A stretch of DNA of 64,000 nt from Nitrosotalea sp. (GTDB lineage: Archaea; Thermoproteota; Nitrososphaeria; Nitrososphaerales; Nitrosopumilaceae). Positions 1-6,976 of the stretch are shown piece by piece; position 1 is the stretch's first letter; each line of letters starts with the position of its first letter. Location of the stretch: NCBI GenBank assembly GCA_023252235.1, contig JAHEXH010000001.1:38019-102018 (forward strand), in the 5' to 3' direction. The translations under genes were made by a program, and so were the position numbers. Below the pieces are notes generated by a model, which was not told where the DNA came from, did not search any database, and saw nothing but the letters and a program-made list of their open reading frames with translations.

Positions 1-945
1 TAATTTATCTCGTTTTATTACCTCGATGACTCGTGCACCGACTGCCATGTCAATTCTGTTTCCTCCTCCCCACGTGCTTGATAACACTGATCTTTGACCT
101 GGATCAAATCTTTTTTCATATGCAGTAGCTCCTATCTGTAATGCCTTTGCAGTACTCATGATATCTGGTTTGATTCCATAATGCTCAAAAGCCCACCACT
201 TGCCAGTATGCCCTATTCCAGATTGAACTTCATCCAAGATTAGTGGAACTCCATACTTTGTTGCAAACTTTCTTAGATTTGAAATAAATTTTTTACTTGC
301 AACATTGTAACCTCCTTCACCTTGGATTATCTCCGTTAGGATAAATGCAATTTTATTTTCTTTTAGCAAATTTTCTACAGCGTCAATTTCTGGATCATCA
401 TCTTTTACACAGAACTTGATTCTCTTGGATGGGAATTCAGGAAAGTTGTATTTCTGGACAGGTCTGCTATGTGTAAAACTAAGAGCTCCTAATGTTCTTC
501 CATGAAATGCTCCAGTACAAGAAATTCCAGGAAGCGGACCATTCTTTCTATAGGCAATCTTTATTGCATTTTCAACTGCTTCTGCACCACTATTTATGAA
601 AAATGTCTTAAAACCTACAGGTAAGATAGTTGAAATGTTTTCTGCAAGGTCAGCATGTTCTTGACAATAAAAATCCTGACCTGCTATCTTGTATGTACCA
701 TTTGATGAATATGCCGCAAGTATTTCTATGATATCTGGATGCGAATACCCTAAAGGACAAGCTCCAATGTTTGATGTAAAATCAAGATACTTGTTGCCAT
801 CCACATCTTCGATGATGCAATTATGTCCATGTGAAACAACTAGTGAATACATGAATGTTGAATCATAAGCATGTTTTTTCATTGTGCTAATGACACGCAT
901 GGCTTTTGGCCCTGGTATTTTGTCTCTTGTTTCTATGTTCTTCAT
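1..945 (-). CDS. Class-III PLP-dependent aminotransferase, partial (C-terminus beyond window)
   Basis: Read from an ATG at 945, the minus-strand frame stays open for 315 codons to the window edge, which explains its absence from the ORF track. It is a fold-type I class-III aminotransferase: the cofactor-phosphate motif FINSGAEAVENAIK lies at about 116-129, ILDEVQSGIGHTGKW at 236-250, and the presumed PLP lysine is K267 in STAKAL. The family moves an amino group from 4-aminobutyrate, acetylornithine, lysine or similar amines to a 2-oxo acid in the cytosol. The substrate cannot be told from the sequence, and some archaeal members are amino-acid racemases. The upstream neighbour is a tRNA gene, so there is no operon clue. 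Confidence 0.9.
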   Translation of the reverse strand, partial: MKNIETRDKIPGPKAMRVISTMKKHAYDSTFMYSLVVSHGHNCIIEDVDGNKYLDFTSNIGACPLGYSHPDIIEILAAYSSNGTYKIAGQDFYCQEHADLAENISTILPVGFKTFFINSGAEAVENAIKIAYRKNGPLPGISCTGAFHGRTLGALSFTHSRPVQKYNFPEFPSKRIKFCVKDDDPEIDAVENLLKENKIAFILTEIIQGEGGYNVASKKFISNLRKFATKYGVPLILDEVQSGIGHTGKWWAFEHYGIKPDIMSTAKALQIGATAYEKRFDPGQRSVLSSTWGGGNRIDMAVGARVIEVIKRDKL

Positions 946-1070
946 GTTTGTACTGTTATGGTATAGTAAAATTTTCTAATAAACACTGGTATGAATTACT
1001 ATGGGTGAAAACCCTAGAGGGTGATAAACCAAATCGCAAACAAAGACTGAGAAGAGAGAAAAAGAAAAAT

Positions 1071-1168
1071 GCAGAGGGTGGGATTTGAACCCACGAACCC
1101 CTAAGGGAAGGGATGTCTTATGGAAGATCTTGAGTCCCTCTCGGTTGACCGGGCTTCGGTACCTCTGC
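1071..1168 (-). tRNA. tRNA-Leu(CAA) with 14-nt intron
   Basis: The reverse complement folds as a long-variable-arm tRNA. The acceptor stem GCAGAGG/CCTCTGC is perfect, the T arm is GTGGG-TTCAAAT-CCCAC, and the anticodon stem AGGGA/TCCCT closes only if about 14 nt (plus-strand 1115-1128) are removed after position 37. That is the canonical archaeal bulge-helix-bulge intron site. The spliced loop reads CTCAAGA, anticodon CAA, so it decodes UUG leucine. The variable arm CCCTTAGGG fits a leucine tRNA. The D stem is weak (two clear pairs, C10 facing A25). The 906-1088 and 976-1170 ORFs overlapping it are not genes. Confidence 0.9.
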
Positions 1169-1232
1169 AACGAGAGATCCCTCTACTGAATATATAACTG
1201 AAACCGTATCTGTCTTGACTTTTTGAATGCTT

Positions 1233-1391
1233 TTACTGCTCGCTTACAATTTTCTCTGACATGGCAGGCATGGTATAGAAAAATTCATCTTCAAAACCAA
1301 AATCCTGTTTTCCAGTCTTTCTTAATGCTTCAAAGTATCTCATACAGTTTGTGTAAAACTCGTTTGATTTGGATTGATTGTTTGTTTGCAT
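1233..1391 (-). CDS. Small hypothetical protein, 52 aa
   Basis: Too short for the ORF track. An ATG at 1391 opens a 52-residue frame ending in TAA at 1233. It begins MQTNNQSKSNEFYTNCMRYF and ends in a hydrophilic SEKIVSEQ tail. The composition (charged and aromatic residues, no low complexity) looks like a real soluble protein, and a T-rich TATA-like tract lies about 15-20 nt upstream of the start. It fills most of the gap between tRNA-Leu and the peroxiredoxin. No family is recognised. The opposite-strand ORF 1223-1426 covers the same DNA and looks less protein-like. Confidence 0.45.
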   Translation of the reverse strand: MQTNNQSKSNEFYTNCMRYFEALRKTGKQDFGFEDEFFYTMPAMSEKIVSEQ

Positions 1392-1486
1392 GTATATGGG
1401 TTAAAAAAATCAGGTTTGTACCCTAATGTAAGAAATTTTAGACTCTGTTATTGCCTTTTTTTTATTAATTGTAGCACTAGAAATGC

Positions 1487-1924
1487 TTAGAGATTGGACA
1501 GACTTTGGACAAATTCTATATGATTTGAGGCACCCATGCCTTCTACTATGTTCTCAATTTTACCATTTAACCCGATTAGGTAGGTTATCCTCCTAGTGTA
1601 CATTCCAAGAGCTCCTTTTGCGTCGTATAGTAGTGCCACTCTTCTTCCAGGATCTGATAGTATCTTAAAGGGGAGATCATATTTTTGGCAAAAGTCTGCA
1701 TGTGACTCTTTATGGTCTTGGTTTATTCCAAAAACTTCATACTCTTTTGATATTTCTGAATAGTGATTCCTTATACCTTTTACTTCTGCAGTACAACCTG
1801 GAGTATTGTTTTTTACATAGAAAAATAGTACTATCTTTTTCTTTCCAAAATAAGATGAGAGTTTTATTTTTTCACCAGTGTTTGACTCAAGTTCAAAGTC
1901 TGGTGCATGGTCACCTACTTTCAT
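1487..1924 (-). CDS. Peroxiredoxin, PrxQ/Bcp type
   Basis: A thioredoxin-fold peroxiredoxin of 145 aa that reduces hydroperoxides through a peroxidatic cysteine. The active site is NNTPGCTAEV, with Cys44. The usual aspartate before TPGC is replaced by asparagine. A resolving Cys five residues on, as in Escherichia coli Bcp, is absent; the only other cysteine is Cys79 in ADFCQK, near where some PrxQ proteins carry an alternative resolving cysteine. It may therefore form an intramolecular disulphide or act as a 1-Cys enzyme. It lies 48 nt downstream of sufC on the same strand, a pairing that makes sense for protecting Fe-S assembly. A second, shorter-site paralogue lies at 56592. Confidence 0.9.
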   Translation of the reverse strand: MKVGDHAPDFELESNTGEKIKLSSYFGKKKIVLFFYVKNNTPGCTAEVKGIRNHYSEISKEYEVFGINQDHKESHADFCQKYDLPFKILSDPGRRVALLYDAKGALGMYTRRITYLIGLNGKIENIVEGMGASNHIEFVQSLSNL

Positions 1925-1972
1925 ATTGTATTTTTAGAATTATGATTTGATATAGTTGTTGTAAGGAATTTT

Positions 1973-2749
1973 CTATTCTGTAGTTTCTTGAATTCCAAGC
2001 CAAGCATAGCCTTTTTGTTCCAATTCATCGGCAAGCTCCTTTGGACCTTCTTTTATCATCCTTCCTTGTGCCATTACATGAACAAAGTCAAGCTTGTCTA
2101 GGAATTTGAGAATTCTTGCATAGTGTGTTATGACAATTACTGTTGCATCCTTTCTTGAAACTGAACTGATGGCCTTTGCCACTGCTTGTACCGCATCAAT
2201 ATCTAAACCTGAATCTGGTTCATCGAGAATTGATATTCTTGGTTGGAGTACTGCCATCTGTAAAACCTCTGATCTCTTCTTTTCCCCACCGGAAAATCCT
2301 TCATTTAGATATCTTGATAGAAAATCGTGCTTTAGTCCTACTTCATCAAGATTTTTCTTGAGATAATTTTGAAATTCTCTAACTGTAAGGAAAACTTCTC
2401 TCTTTTCATCTGCAAGTGACTTGCTTAGTGCATTGTATGCTGTTCTTAGAAAATGTGAATAGCCTACACCGGAAACTTCTGTTGGATATTGAAACGCCAA
2501 AAACAATCCTTTCTTTGCTCTTTCATCAGGTGAGAGATCAAGTATGCTTTCTCCATCTAGTAAAATATCTCCTTTTGTAACTTCATACTTTGGATGACCT
2601 AAAATTGTATATGATAAAGTGCTTTTACCAGATCCGTTTGGGCCCATGATGGCATGAACCTCTCCTGGACCTGTTTTGAGATTTACTCCTTTGAGAATTT
2701 CTTTACCGTCTCTTTGTACATGGAGGTCCTTAATCTCAAGTATTGCCAT
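1973..2749 (-). CDS. sufC: SufC, Fe-S cluster assembly ATPase
   Basis: A 258-residue ABC-type ATPase that powers the SufBCD scaffold in cytosolic Fe-S cluster assembly. Walker A GPNGSGKST is at 36-44, the family-specific signature FSGGEKKR near 153 and Walker B ILDEPDSGLD near 175; the DEPDSGLD and FQYPTEVSGV blocks are typical of SufC rather than of transport ATPases. Length is normal. No sufB or sufD lies beside it here, so the partners must be encoded elsewhere. A TATA box (2771-2780) sits about 25-30 nt upstream of the start codon, which suggests a leaderless mRNA starting at the ATG. Confidence 0.96.
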   Translation of the reverse strand: MAILEIKDLHVQRDGKEILKGVNLKTGPGEVHAIMGPNGSGKSTLSYTILGHPKYEVTKGDILLDGESILDLSPDERAKKGLFLAFQYPTEVSGVGYSHFLRTAYNALSKSLADEKREVFLTVREFQNYLKKNLDEVGLKHDFLSRYLNEGFSGGEKKRSEVLQMAVLQPRISILDEPDSGLDIDAVQAVAKAISSVSRKDATVIVITHYARILKFLDKLDFVHVMAQGRMIKEGPKELADELEQKGYAWLGIQETTE

Positions 2750-2770
2750 TGTGTTTACAAGATGATTTTG

Positions 2771-2780
2771 TATATATAAT
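2771..2780 (-). promoter_or_regulatory. TATA box of sufC
   Basis: The reverse complement reads ATTATATATA, 22-31 nt upstream of the sufC ATG at 2749. That spacing places transcription start at or next to the start codon. Confidence 0.6.
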
Positions 2781-2867
2781 CTAACAAAAAATTAGCGTTA
2801 GCTAATTCTGATTCTAGGAATTTAGAATAATGACACTATGAGGGAATTATCTAAAAATGCATCTAGT

Positions 2868-3032
2868 TTAATCTTGATTATCTCTATGTTCATGTTTATG
2901 ACACTTGCAACTGCATAACCAATAATTGTTTGATAGCATTCCGTGTTCAGCCCACCAAAAGTACACCCAATTACACCACCATGTATGTTCTCCATGTTGT
3001 CTAAACTCTGGCTTGATTTTACCTTCAGTCAT
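2868..3032 (-). CDS. Small Trp/His/Cys-rich protein, 54 aa
   Basis: The track ORF starts at a TTG at 3065; the ATG at 3032 gives a compact 54-residue protein beginning MTEGKIKPEF. It is rich in tryptophan (HTWWCNWVYFWW) and ends in a cluster of possible metal ligands, CSCKCHKHEH. No family is recognised; a metal or heme-handling role is only a guess from the ligands. It lies 73 nt downstream of a heme-b-like membrane protein on the same strand and may be co-transcribed. The alternative is a chance ORF, since the opposite strand is open too (2926-3150). Confidence 0.4.
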   Translation of the reverse strand: MTEGKIKPEFRQHGEHTWWCNWVYFWWAEHGMLSNNYWLCSCKCHKHEHRDNQD

Positions 3033-3105
3033 ATTTTCGCTATATTGTAAAGTTTTTCGTCTCAAAAGTATGTCGATTGCTAGTATGAAAATTCAAGTTT
3101 TGAAT

Positions 3106-3627
3106 TTAATCAAAATCTCCACCCATGATGGATACGTGCAAAATTACTAGGACAATGAGTAATACTGCAAGTATAAACTGACCATGAGATAACCTTCCAA
3201 AGAATTTCAAATTCTTTTCAGATGTATATTTTAGAACAATTCCACTTGCCATTGAAAACGTCATTACTATTGCAAGAGAAAAAGATATGTAATCTAATCC
3301 TCTGACAAGCATAATTCCATGCATCATGCCTGCAAAAAATCCTACAGAATTTAGCATTATATGAACGTCTAGTACTGGTTTGTAAAAAGATGTCAAGGAG
3401 GAAGTTGGTTCATATCCTCCCACTAGTTTCATGACCGGAAGTTTTCTTACGCCTTTAAACACAACAAGTGAAAGATTTGCAACAATGCCTAAACCTATGG
3501 CAAGCCAACCAAGGGTGACTGCCGTATTGCTTCTTCCTTCATCATCGCCATATGCTATGGTTGGAATAAATGTTAATAATATTATGACTGTGATATTTAA
3601 TTTTGATTTAGTAGAAAAAAGGTGCAT
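3106..3627 (-). CDS. Membrane protein, possible cytochrome b561-like
   Basis: A 173-residue protein with an N-terminal signal-like helix followed by about four transmembrane segments. Two helices carry spaced histidine pairs, VHIMLNSVGFFAGMMH (14 residues apart) and HGQFILAVLLIVLVILH (16 apart). This pattern suits bis-histidine heme-b ligation in four-helix b561 or ferric-reductase-like domains. The heme assignment is inference from spacing only. It lies 5 nt downstream of the secreted protein at 3633, so the two are probably one transcript. Confidence 0.6.
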   Translation of the reverse strand: MHLFSTKSKLNITVIILLTFIPTIAYGDDEGRSNTAVTLGWLAIGLGIVANLSLVVFKGVRKLPVMKLVGGYEPTSSLTSFYKPVLDVHIMLNSVGFFAGMMHGIMLVRGLDYISFSLAIVMTFSMASGIVLKYTSEKNLKFFGRLSHGQFILAVLLIVLVILHVSIMGGDFD

Positions 3628-3632
3628 GAATT

Positions 3633-3932
3633 TTACACCGTTGTTTTTGATGGTACTTTTCTTCGCATCTTATACACTTTCCATGCAGAATAGACAACAA
3701 TACTTACTATTGCCGCAATTGTAGCATATAGTATCAAGTTTGAATTTGCATAACTTGATGAATTGTTATTGTTTCCTTCACGTTCTGTATCTGTTGTTGT
3801 AGATGCAGATTGTTTTTCATAGACGTTGTTTACTCCTTCATTTGCCTCGTTTTCTGTTTCTGCAAGAACTAGTGATGGTGTACTTATGGCAAGTATGACT
3901 AATGCCATCATACCGTATGGATTGATTCTCAT
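3633..3932 (-). CDS. Exported Ser/Thr/Asn-rich protein with C-terminal anchor
   Basis: The preferred start is the second methionine of the track ORF (ATG at 3932), giving 99 residues that begin directly with a signal peptide, MRINPYGMMALVILAIS, with probable cleavage near LVLA-ETEN. The middle is a flexible stretch rich in Ser, Thr and Asn, likely outside the cell, followed by one transmembrane helix (LILYATIAAIVSIVVYSAW) and a basic cytoplasmic tail. No enzymatic domain is visible. It heads a probable two- or three-gene unit with the b561-like protein, and starts divergently from the gene at 4031. Confidence 0.65.
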   Translation of the reverse strand: MRINPYGMMALVILAISTPSLVLAETENEANEGVNNVYEKQSASTTTDTEREGNNNNSSSYANSNLILYATIAAIVSIVVYSAWKVYKMRRKVPSKTTV

Positions 3933-4030
3933 TGTTATGCCATTGTGCAATTTATAATAAAACAAATTCTACCATTTTCGCAAATGGGAATGGTAGTTAT
4001 CTTTTAACTACTATGATTATCACATTAATC

Positions 4031-4453
4031 ATGACAAGATCAAAAAAATCTCTTATTGCTATTGTTTCTATTCTTATGTTTGCAAATAGTGCAGCCTACT
4101 TTTATGCTGCTTATGGTGAAATGGGTGAGGCAACTGATGCAGGTGGGAAACTACAAACTCTGTTCTTTACAGCTTCAGGCATAATGTTTTTTCCACTAGG
4201 AATTTGGATGCTAAAAAATAGGATTTACAGTAGAGGACCATACGTCATATCTGTAATAATATCCATCTCGTTAATCTTATTGTACGTGGCTTCCAGAACT
4301 ATGCCTCTACCAGTAGTAGGTATACAGGAGGATGTTGGACCTTTGGATGTATTCAGCAAGATAATTCAAGGTGGAGTGATATCTCTTTCATTATTGTTAC
4401 TACCTTATATCAAAAAGGAACAACTTGGAATTCTTAACGGGCAACCAAACTAG
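4031..4453 (+). CDS. Four-helix integral membrane protein, hypothetical
   Basis: The track ORF begins at 3932, overlapping the neighbour's start; the ATG at 4031 gives a 140-residue protein, MTRSKKSLIAIV, with the first transmembrane segment directly after a short basic N-terminus. Four hydrophobic helices are visible, with a loop rich in acidic residues and glycine (GEMGEATDAGGK) after the first. No family is recognised. It converges on the winged-helix gene at 4459, with only 5 nt between the stops. Confidence 0.6.
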   Translation: MTRSKKSLIAIVSILMFANSAAYFYAAYGEMGEATDAGGKLQTLFFTASGIMFFPLGIWMLKNRIYSRGPYVISVIISISLILLYVASRTMPLPVVGIQEDVGPLDVFSKIIQGGVISLSLLLLPYIKKEQLGILNGQPN

Positions 4454-4458
4454 ACAAT

Positions 4459-4800
4459 CTATTTCTCTGAGAATTTTTCCCAAAGCCTCTGAATTTTCTG
4501 ATCCATTGTAAATTTCTCAATCTTGCAGGCAATTTCTCCGTCTTTGAATTTTATATCTATTCCTGAGACAAGACTCTTGTAGTAACTTTCATCAAGACCC
4601 TCAAGCGTTCTAATCACCTTGGTCTTTTTTACTAGTCCTAGATTTTCTAAATTTTTTATTTTTCTATAGGTGGTAGAACTTGGAATTCCAAGTTTATCTG
4701 ATATTTCTTGTGCACTCATTTCATTTTTGGACAGTATGGAAAGTATCTTCCTGCTATACTCATCCCCTAAAATGGATAAAATCTCGTCATCGTCTGTCAT
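4459..4800 (-). CDS. Winged-helix transcriptional regulator (ArsR-like)
   Basis: A 113-residue protein with a winged helix-turn-helix in its first 70 residues: ILSIL, then MSAQEISDKLGIPSSTTYRKI as the helix-turn-helix with its recognition helix, then a wing LVKKTKVIRT. The C-terminal half probably dimerises or senses a signal. No metal-binding cysteines are seen (one Cys only), so it is not a classical metal-sensing ArsR. It lies 2 nt downstream of the three-helix membrane protein at 4803, so the membrane protein and regulator are surely co-transcribed. Confidence 0.8.
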   Translation of the reverse strand: MTDDDEILSILGDEYSRKILSILSKNEMSAQEISDKLGIPSSTTYRKIKNLENLGLVKKTKVIRTLEGLDESYYKSLVSGIDIKFKDGEIACKIEKFTMDQKIQRLWEKFSEK

Positions 4801-4802
4801 TT

Positions 4803-5075
4803 TTAGCTTTTCTTGACTGCCGTTATCAATACGATAAATCCAGCAATCTCAAACCCTTCTTCGATTATCTTTTGTAGACTTTCATTATCTAGAAATGCAA
4901 ATGCATATTCTACAACAGTCTCTCCCAAGACCAATAGCGTAAAGCCTACTGCAAGAAGAATCATCGGCTTGTATTTTGTTTTCTTGAATGCTTTGGCAGA
5001 AAAGAATACTAGTAAAAACCCAACAATCAGATGTGCTGCAAGAAGTATATATTCAATTATTGATGATTCTGTCAT
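4803..5075 (-). CDS. Small membrane protein, three helices
   Basis: A 90-residue protein with three predicted transmembrane helices (ILLAAHLIVGFLLVFF, MILLAVGFTLLVLGETVVEY, GFEIAGFIVLITAV) and acidic residues at the helix 2-3 loop. This layout is common in archaeal small membrane proteins encoded next to winged-helix regulators. Function is unknown. It is placed between a two-helix membrane protein upstream (43 nt) and the winged-helix regulator downstream (2 nt), so a membrane sensor feeding the regulator is a reasonable but unproven idea. Confidence 0.65.
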   Translation of the reverse strand: MTESSIIEYILLAAHLIVGFLLVFFSAKAFKKTKYKPMILLAVGFTLLVLGETVVEYAFAFLDNESLQKIIEEGFEIAGFIVLITAVKKS

Positions 5076-5118
5076 TTCTACATCCTTTTTACAAATTTGC
5101 CTTCTTATAGCCTTGATG

Positions 5119-5643
5119 TTAGTCTTCGCCTAATTCCTTGTCAACTTTATCTTTGAGAGATTTGTATTTTGTAAACCTCTTATTCCAATGTGAAAAGAAT
5201 CTGTATTCCTTTATTGCAATCAGTAATAGGATTACAGCAAATATTATTGAGATTGTGATGAATACTCGTAATCCGAAAAATATTGGCATGTTATGCGAAC
5301 GATCTCCTCCCATCATGGGTAATTCTCTTATGACAGTGCCGTTTTCACTCACTAGTTGAAGGTGTGCTCCAGGTGTGTGTCTGAAATCAGGTTCATTACC
5401 TTGCGGTTGTGTTTCCAAATGCCTTATGTTGTATTCTGGATGTCCCAGTAAAACTCCTCCTAATAATAATGCAGCAGGTCCAAAAAATAACGCACTTGCA
5501 ATAAAAATTAGAAATAAACGCCTTGAGCTGTTGGTGTGAGCTAAAAGTTCATCTAAGATTTTTAAAATGCTGTCAGATTCTTTTTTCTCATTTTTATTTT
5601 CTGGATTATCTTTTCTAGAAGAGTTATCTTCAGGCTCTGACAT
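5119..5643 (-). CDS. Two-helix membrane protein with extracytoplasmic loop
   Basis: A 174-residue protein. A charged cytoplasmic N-terminus (EDNSSRKDNPENKNEKKESD) precedes a first helix, IASALFFGPAALLLGGVLLG. About 65 residues outside the cell follow, containing HLETQPQGNEPDFRHTPGAH, then a second helix, VFITISIIFAVILLLIAIKE, and a basic cytoplasmic tail. No catalytic domain is recognised. It sits 37 nt after the winged-helix gene at 5681, inside the same four-gene run. Confidence 0.6.
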   Translation of the reverse strand: MSEPEDNSSRKDNPENKNEKKESDSILKILDELLAHTNSSRRLFLIFIASALFFGPAALLLGGVLLGHPEYNIRHLETQPQGNEPDFRHTPGAHLQLVSENGTVIRELPMMGGDRSHNMPIFFGLRVFITISIIFAVILLLIAIKEYRFFSHWNKRFTKYKSLKDKVDKELGED

Positions 5644-5680
5644 TTACTAGATCTCTCCTATTTGCATTAAAAACACTTCG

Positions 5681-5986
5681 CTAACTTTGTTCTTGAACAT
5701 GTTTCTCCTTCCTCGGAAAAATGTCTTCATATGGCTCTAGAATTAATTTACAAAACTCTCTTCCCTTCTGAGTTACGGCATATTTTATTATCTTTTTATT
5801 TCCCCATGCCTGTTCTGTCCTTTTTATGAAGCCTTTCTTCTCAAGACTTTCGAGAATGTCTTTATGTTTCATTAAATTCAAACCGCAATAGCTGAGAAGT
5901 GATGTCTGATTGAGTTCACCGTGCTCTGTTAATTTTAAAATAATGTCTTTTCGTATGTAAATTCTATCTCTATATTCATGTGACAA
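5681..5986 (-). CDS. Winged-helix DNA-binding protein
   Basis: A 101-residue single-domain winged helix: a basic beta strand (RDRIYIRKDIILKL), a helix-turn-helix TEHGELNQTSLLSYCGLN, a recognition region MKHKDILESLEKKGFIKR and a wing KKIIKYAVTQKGREFCKLI. This is the archaeal ArnR/PadR-like arrangement in which a second strand follows the wing. It is first of a minus-strand run of four genes (regulator, membrane, membrane, regulator). The site it controls is not evident, and autoregulation from the 240-nt upstream gap is likely. Confidence 0.75.
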   Translation of the reverse strand: MSHEYRDRIYIRKDIILKLTEHGELNQTSLLSYCGLNLMKHKDILESLEKKGFIKRTEQAWGNKKIIKYAVTQKGREFCKLILEPYEDIFPRKEKHVQEQS

Positions 5987-6226
5987 GTAATAATCTGATG
6001 CAATCTAAGTTGAGTATTAAGTTTTCAGAAATTATTTTTCTAACTAGAACTCATATCACTAGTACATTTACCTTTCACTAACAATGTTCCTGAACAAGGT
6101 TTGACAACTGTTTTATTCAAAAATTAAACAAAAATGGTATGAATAGTAATCTCAGGTTATGTAATTCCTTTAGTGATCATTTTTATGCATATCCAAGTCA
6201 TTAGGTGAATTCTAAAGGGATTAATT

Positions 6227-6976
6227 TTGAGAAATGTGACAAAAGATTTGGTAGTTGAAAAAAACTTGCAAGATGAAAATATCGATAATGATTCTATCGC
6301 TTTAAGGGCGGAGAATGTATCAAAGATCTATGATACTTCTGCAGGTAAAGTTGTTGCACTAGACAAGGTGAGTTTTACTATTAAAAAAGGCCAATTTGTA
6401 TCAATTGTGGGGCCATCCGGAAGTGGAAAATCTACTGTACTTAACATGGTTGGCGCACTTGATAGACCTACCAGCGGAAAAATCTACATCGATGGAATTG
6501 ATATATTTTCTATGAATGATTCTGAAATTGCCACACTTAGAAACAAACGTATTGGATTTATTTTCCAATCGTTTAATCTTATCAATAGGACAACTGTTCT
6601 CAAAAATGTAAAACTTCCGGGGATTATTGCAGGTATGTCAAGTGATGTTGCAGACTTTCGTGCCTTGAAGATCTTGGAAGCACTTGGTATTGATGACAAG
6701 AAAAATCAAAAACCCGTAAATCTTAGTGGTGGGCAACAACAAAGAGTAGCAATAGCAAGATCTTTGATTAATAACCCATCTATAATTTTGGCGGATGAAC
6801 CTACTGGGAACTTGGATACAAAGACAGGTGATGATGTATTTGCAATGATGAAAAATCTTTCACACAAATTCAAGCGTACTATAATCATGGTAACACACAA
6901 TCCTGAGCTTGCCGAATCTACAGATCGATCCATAATGTTACGTGATGGGAGGATAGAGAAAGATGTCATCAATTAG
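6227..6976 (+). CDS. ABC transporter ATPase, MacB/LolD type
   Basis: A 249-residue ATPase of the MacB/LolD family, which works with FtsX-like permeases outside the usual transport cycle (mechanotransmission or export across the membrane). Walker A GPSGSGKST is at 62-70, QSFNLI is the Q-loop, LSGGQQQR near 166, ILADEPTGNLD near 188, and the H-loop is VTHNPE. The start is a TTG at 6227 preceded by an AT-rich gap; the first 27 residues are an extra hydrophilic extension. It overlaps the exported protein gene by 14 nt, and the permease follows, forming a three-gene operon. Confidence 0.93.
   Translation: MRNVTKDLVVEKNLQDENIDNDSIALRAENVSKIYDTSAGKVVALDKVSFTIKKGQFVSIVGPSGSGKSTVLNMVGALDRPTSGKIYIDGIDIFSMNDSEIATLRNKRIGFIFQSFNLINRTTVLKNVKLPGIIAGMSSDVADFRALKILEALGIDDKKNQKPVNLSGGQQQRVAIARSLINNPSIILADEPTGNLDTKTGDDVFAMMKNLSHKFKRTIIMVTHNPELAESTDRSIMLRDGRIEKDVIN

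Noticed and set aside
906-1170. Track ORFs 906..1088 (+) and 976..1170 (-)
   Set aside because: They run through the start of the aminotransferase and the tRNA-Leu gene; the translation simply reads the tRNA.
1223-1426. Plus-strand ORF of 67 aa
   Set aside because: It overlaps the more protein-like minus-strand ORF 1233-1391 and lacks any recognisable composition or signal.
2926-3150. Plus-strand ORF opposite the small Trp/His/Cys protein
   Set aside because: Overlaps the 3106-3627 coding region and has no known features; kept the minus-strand reading with low confidence.
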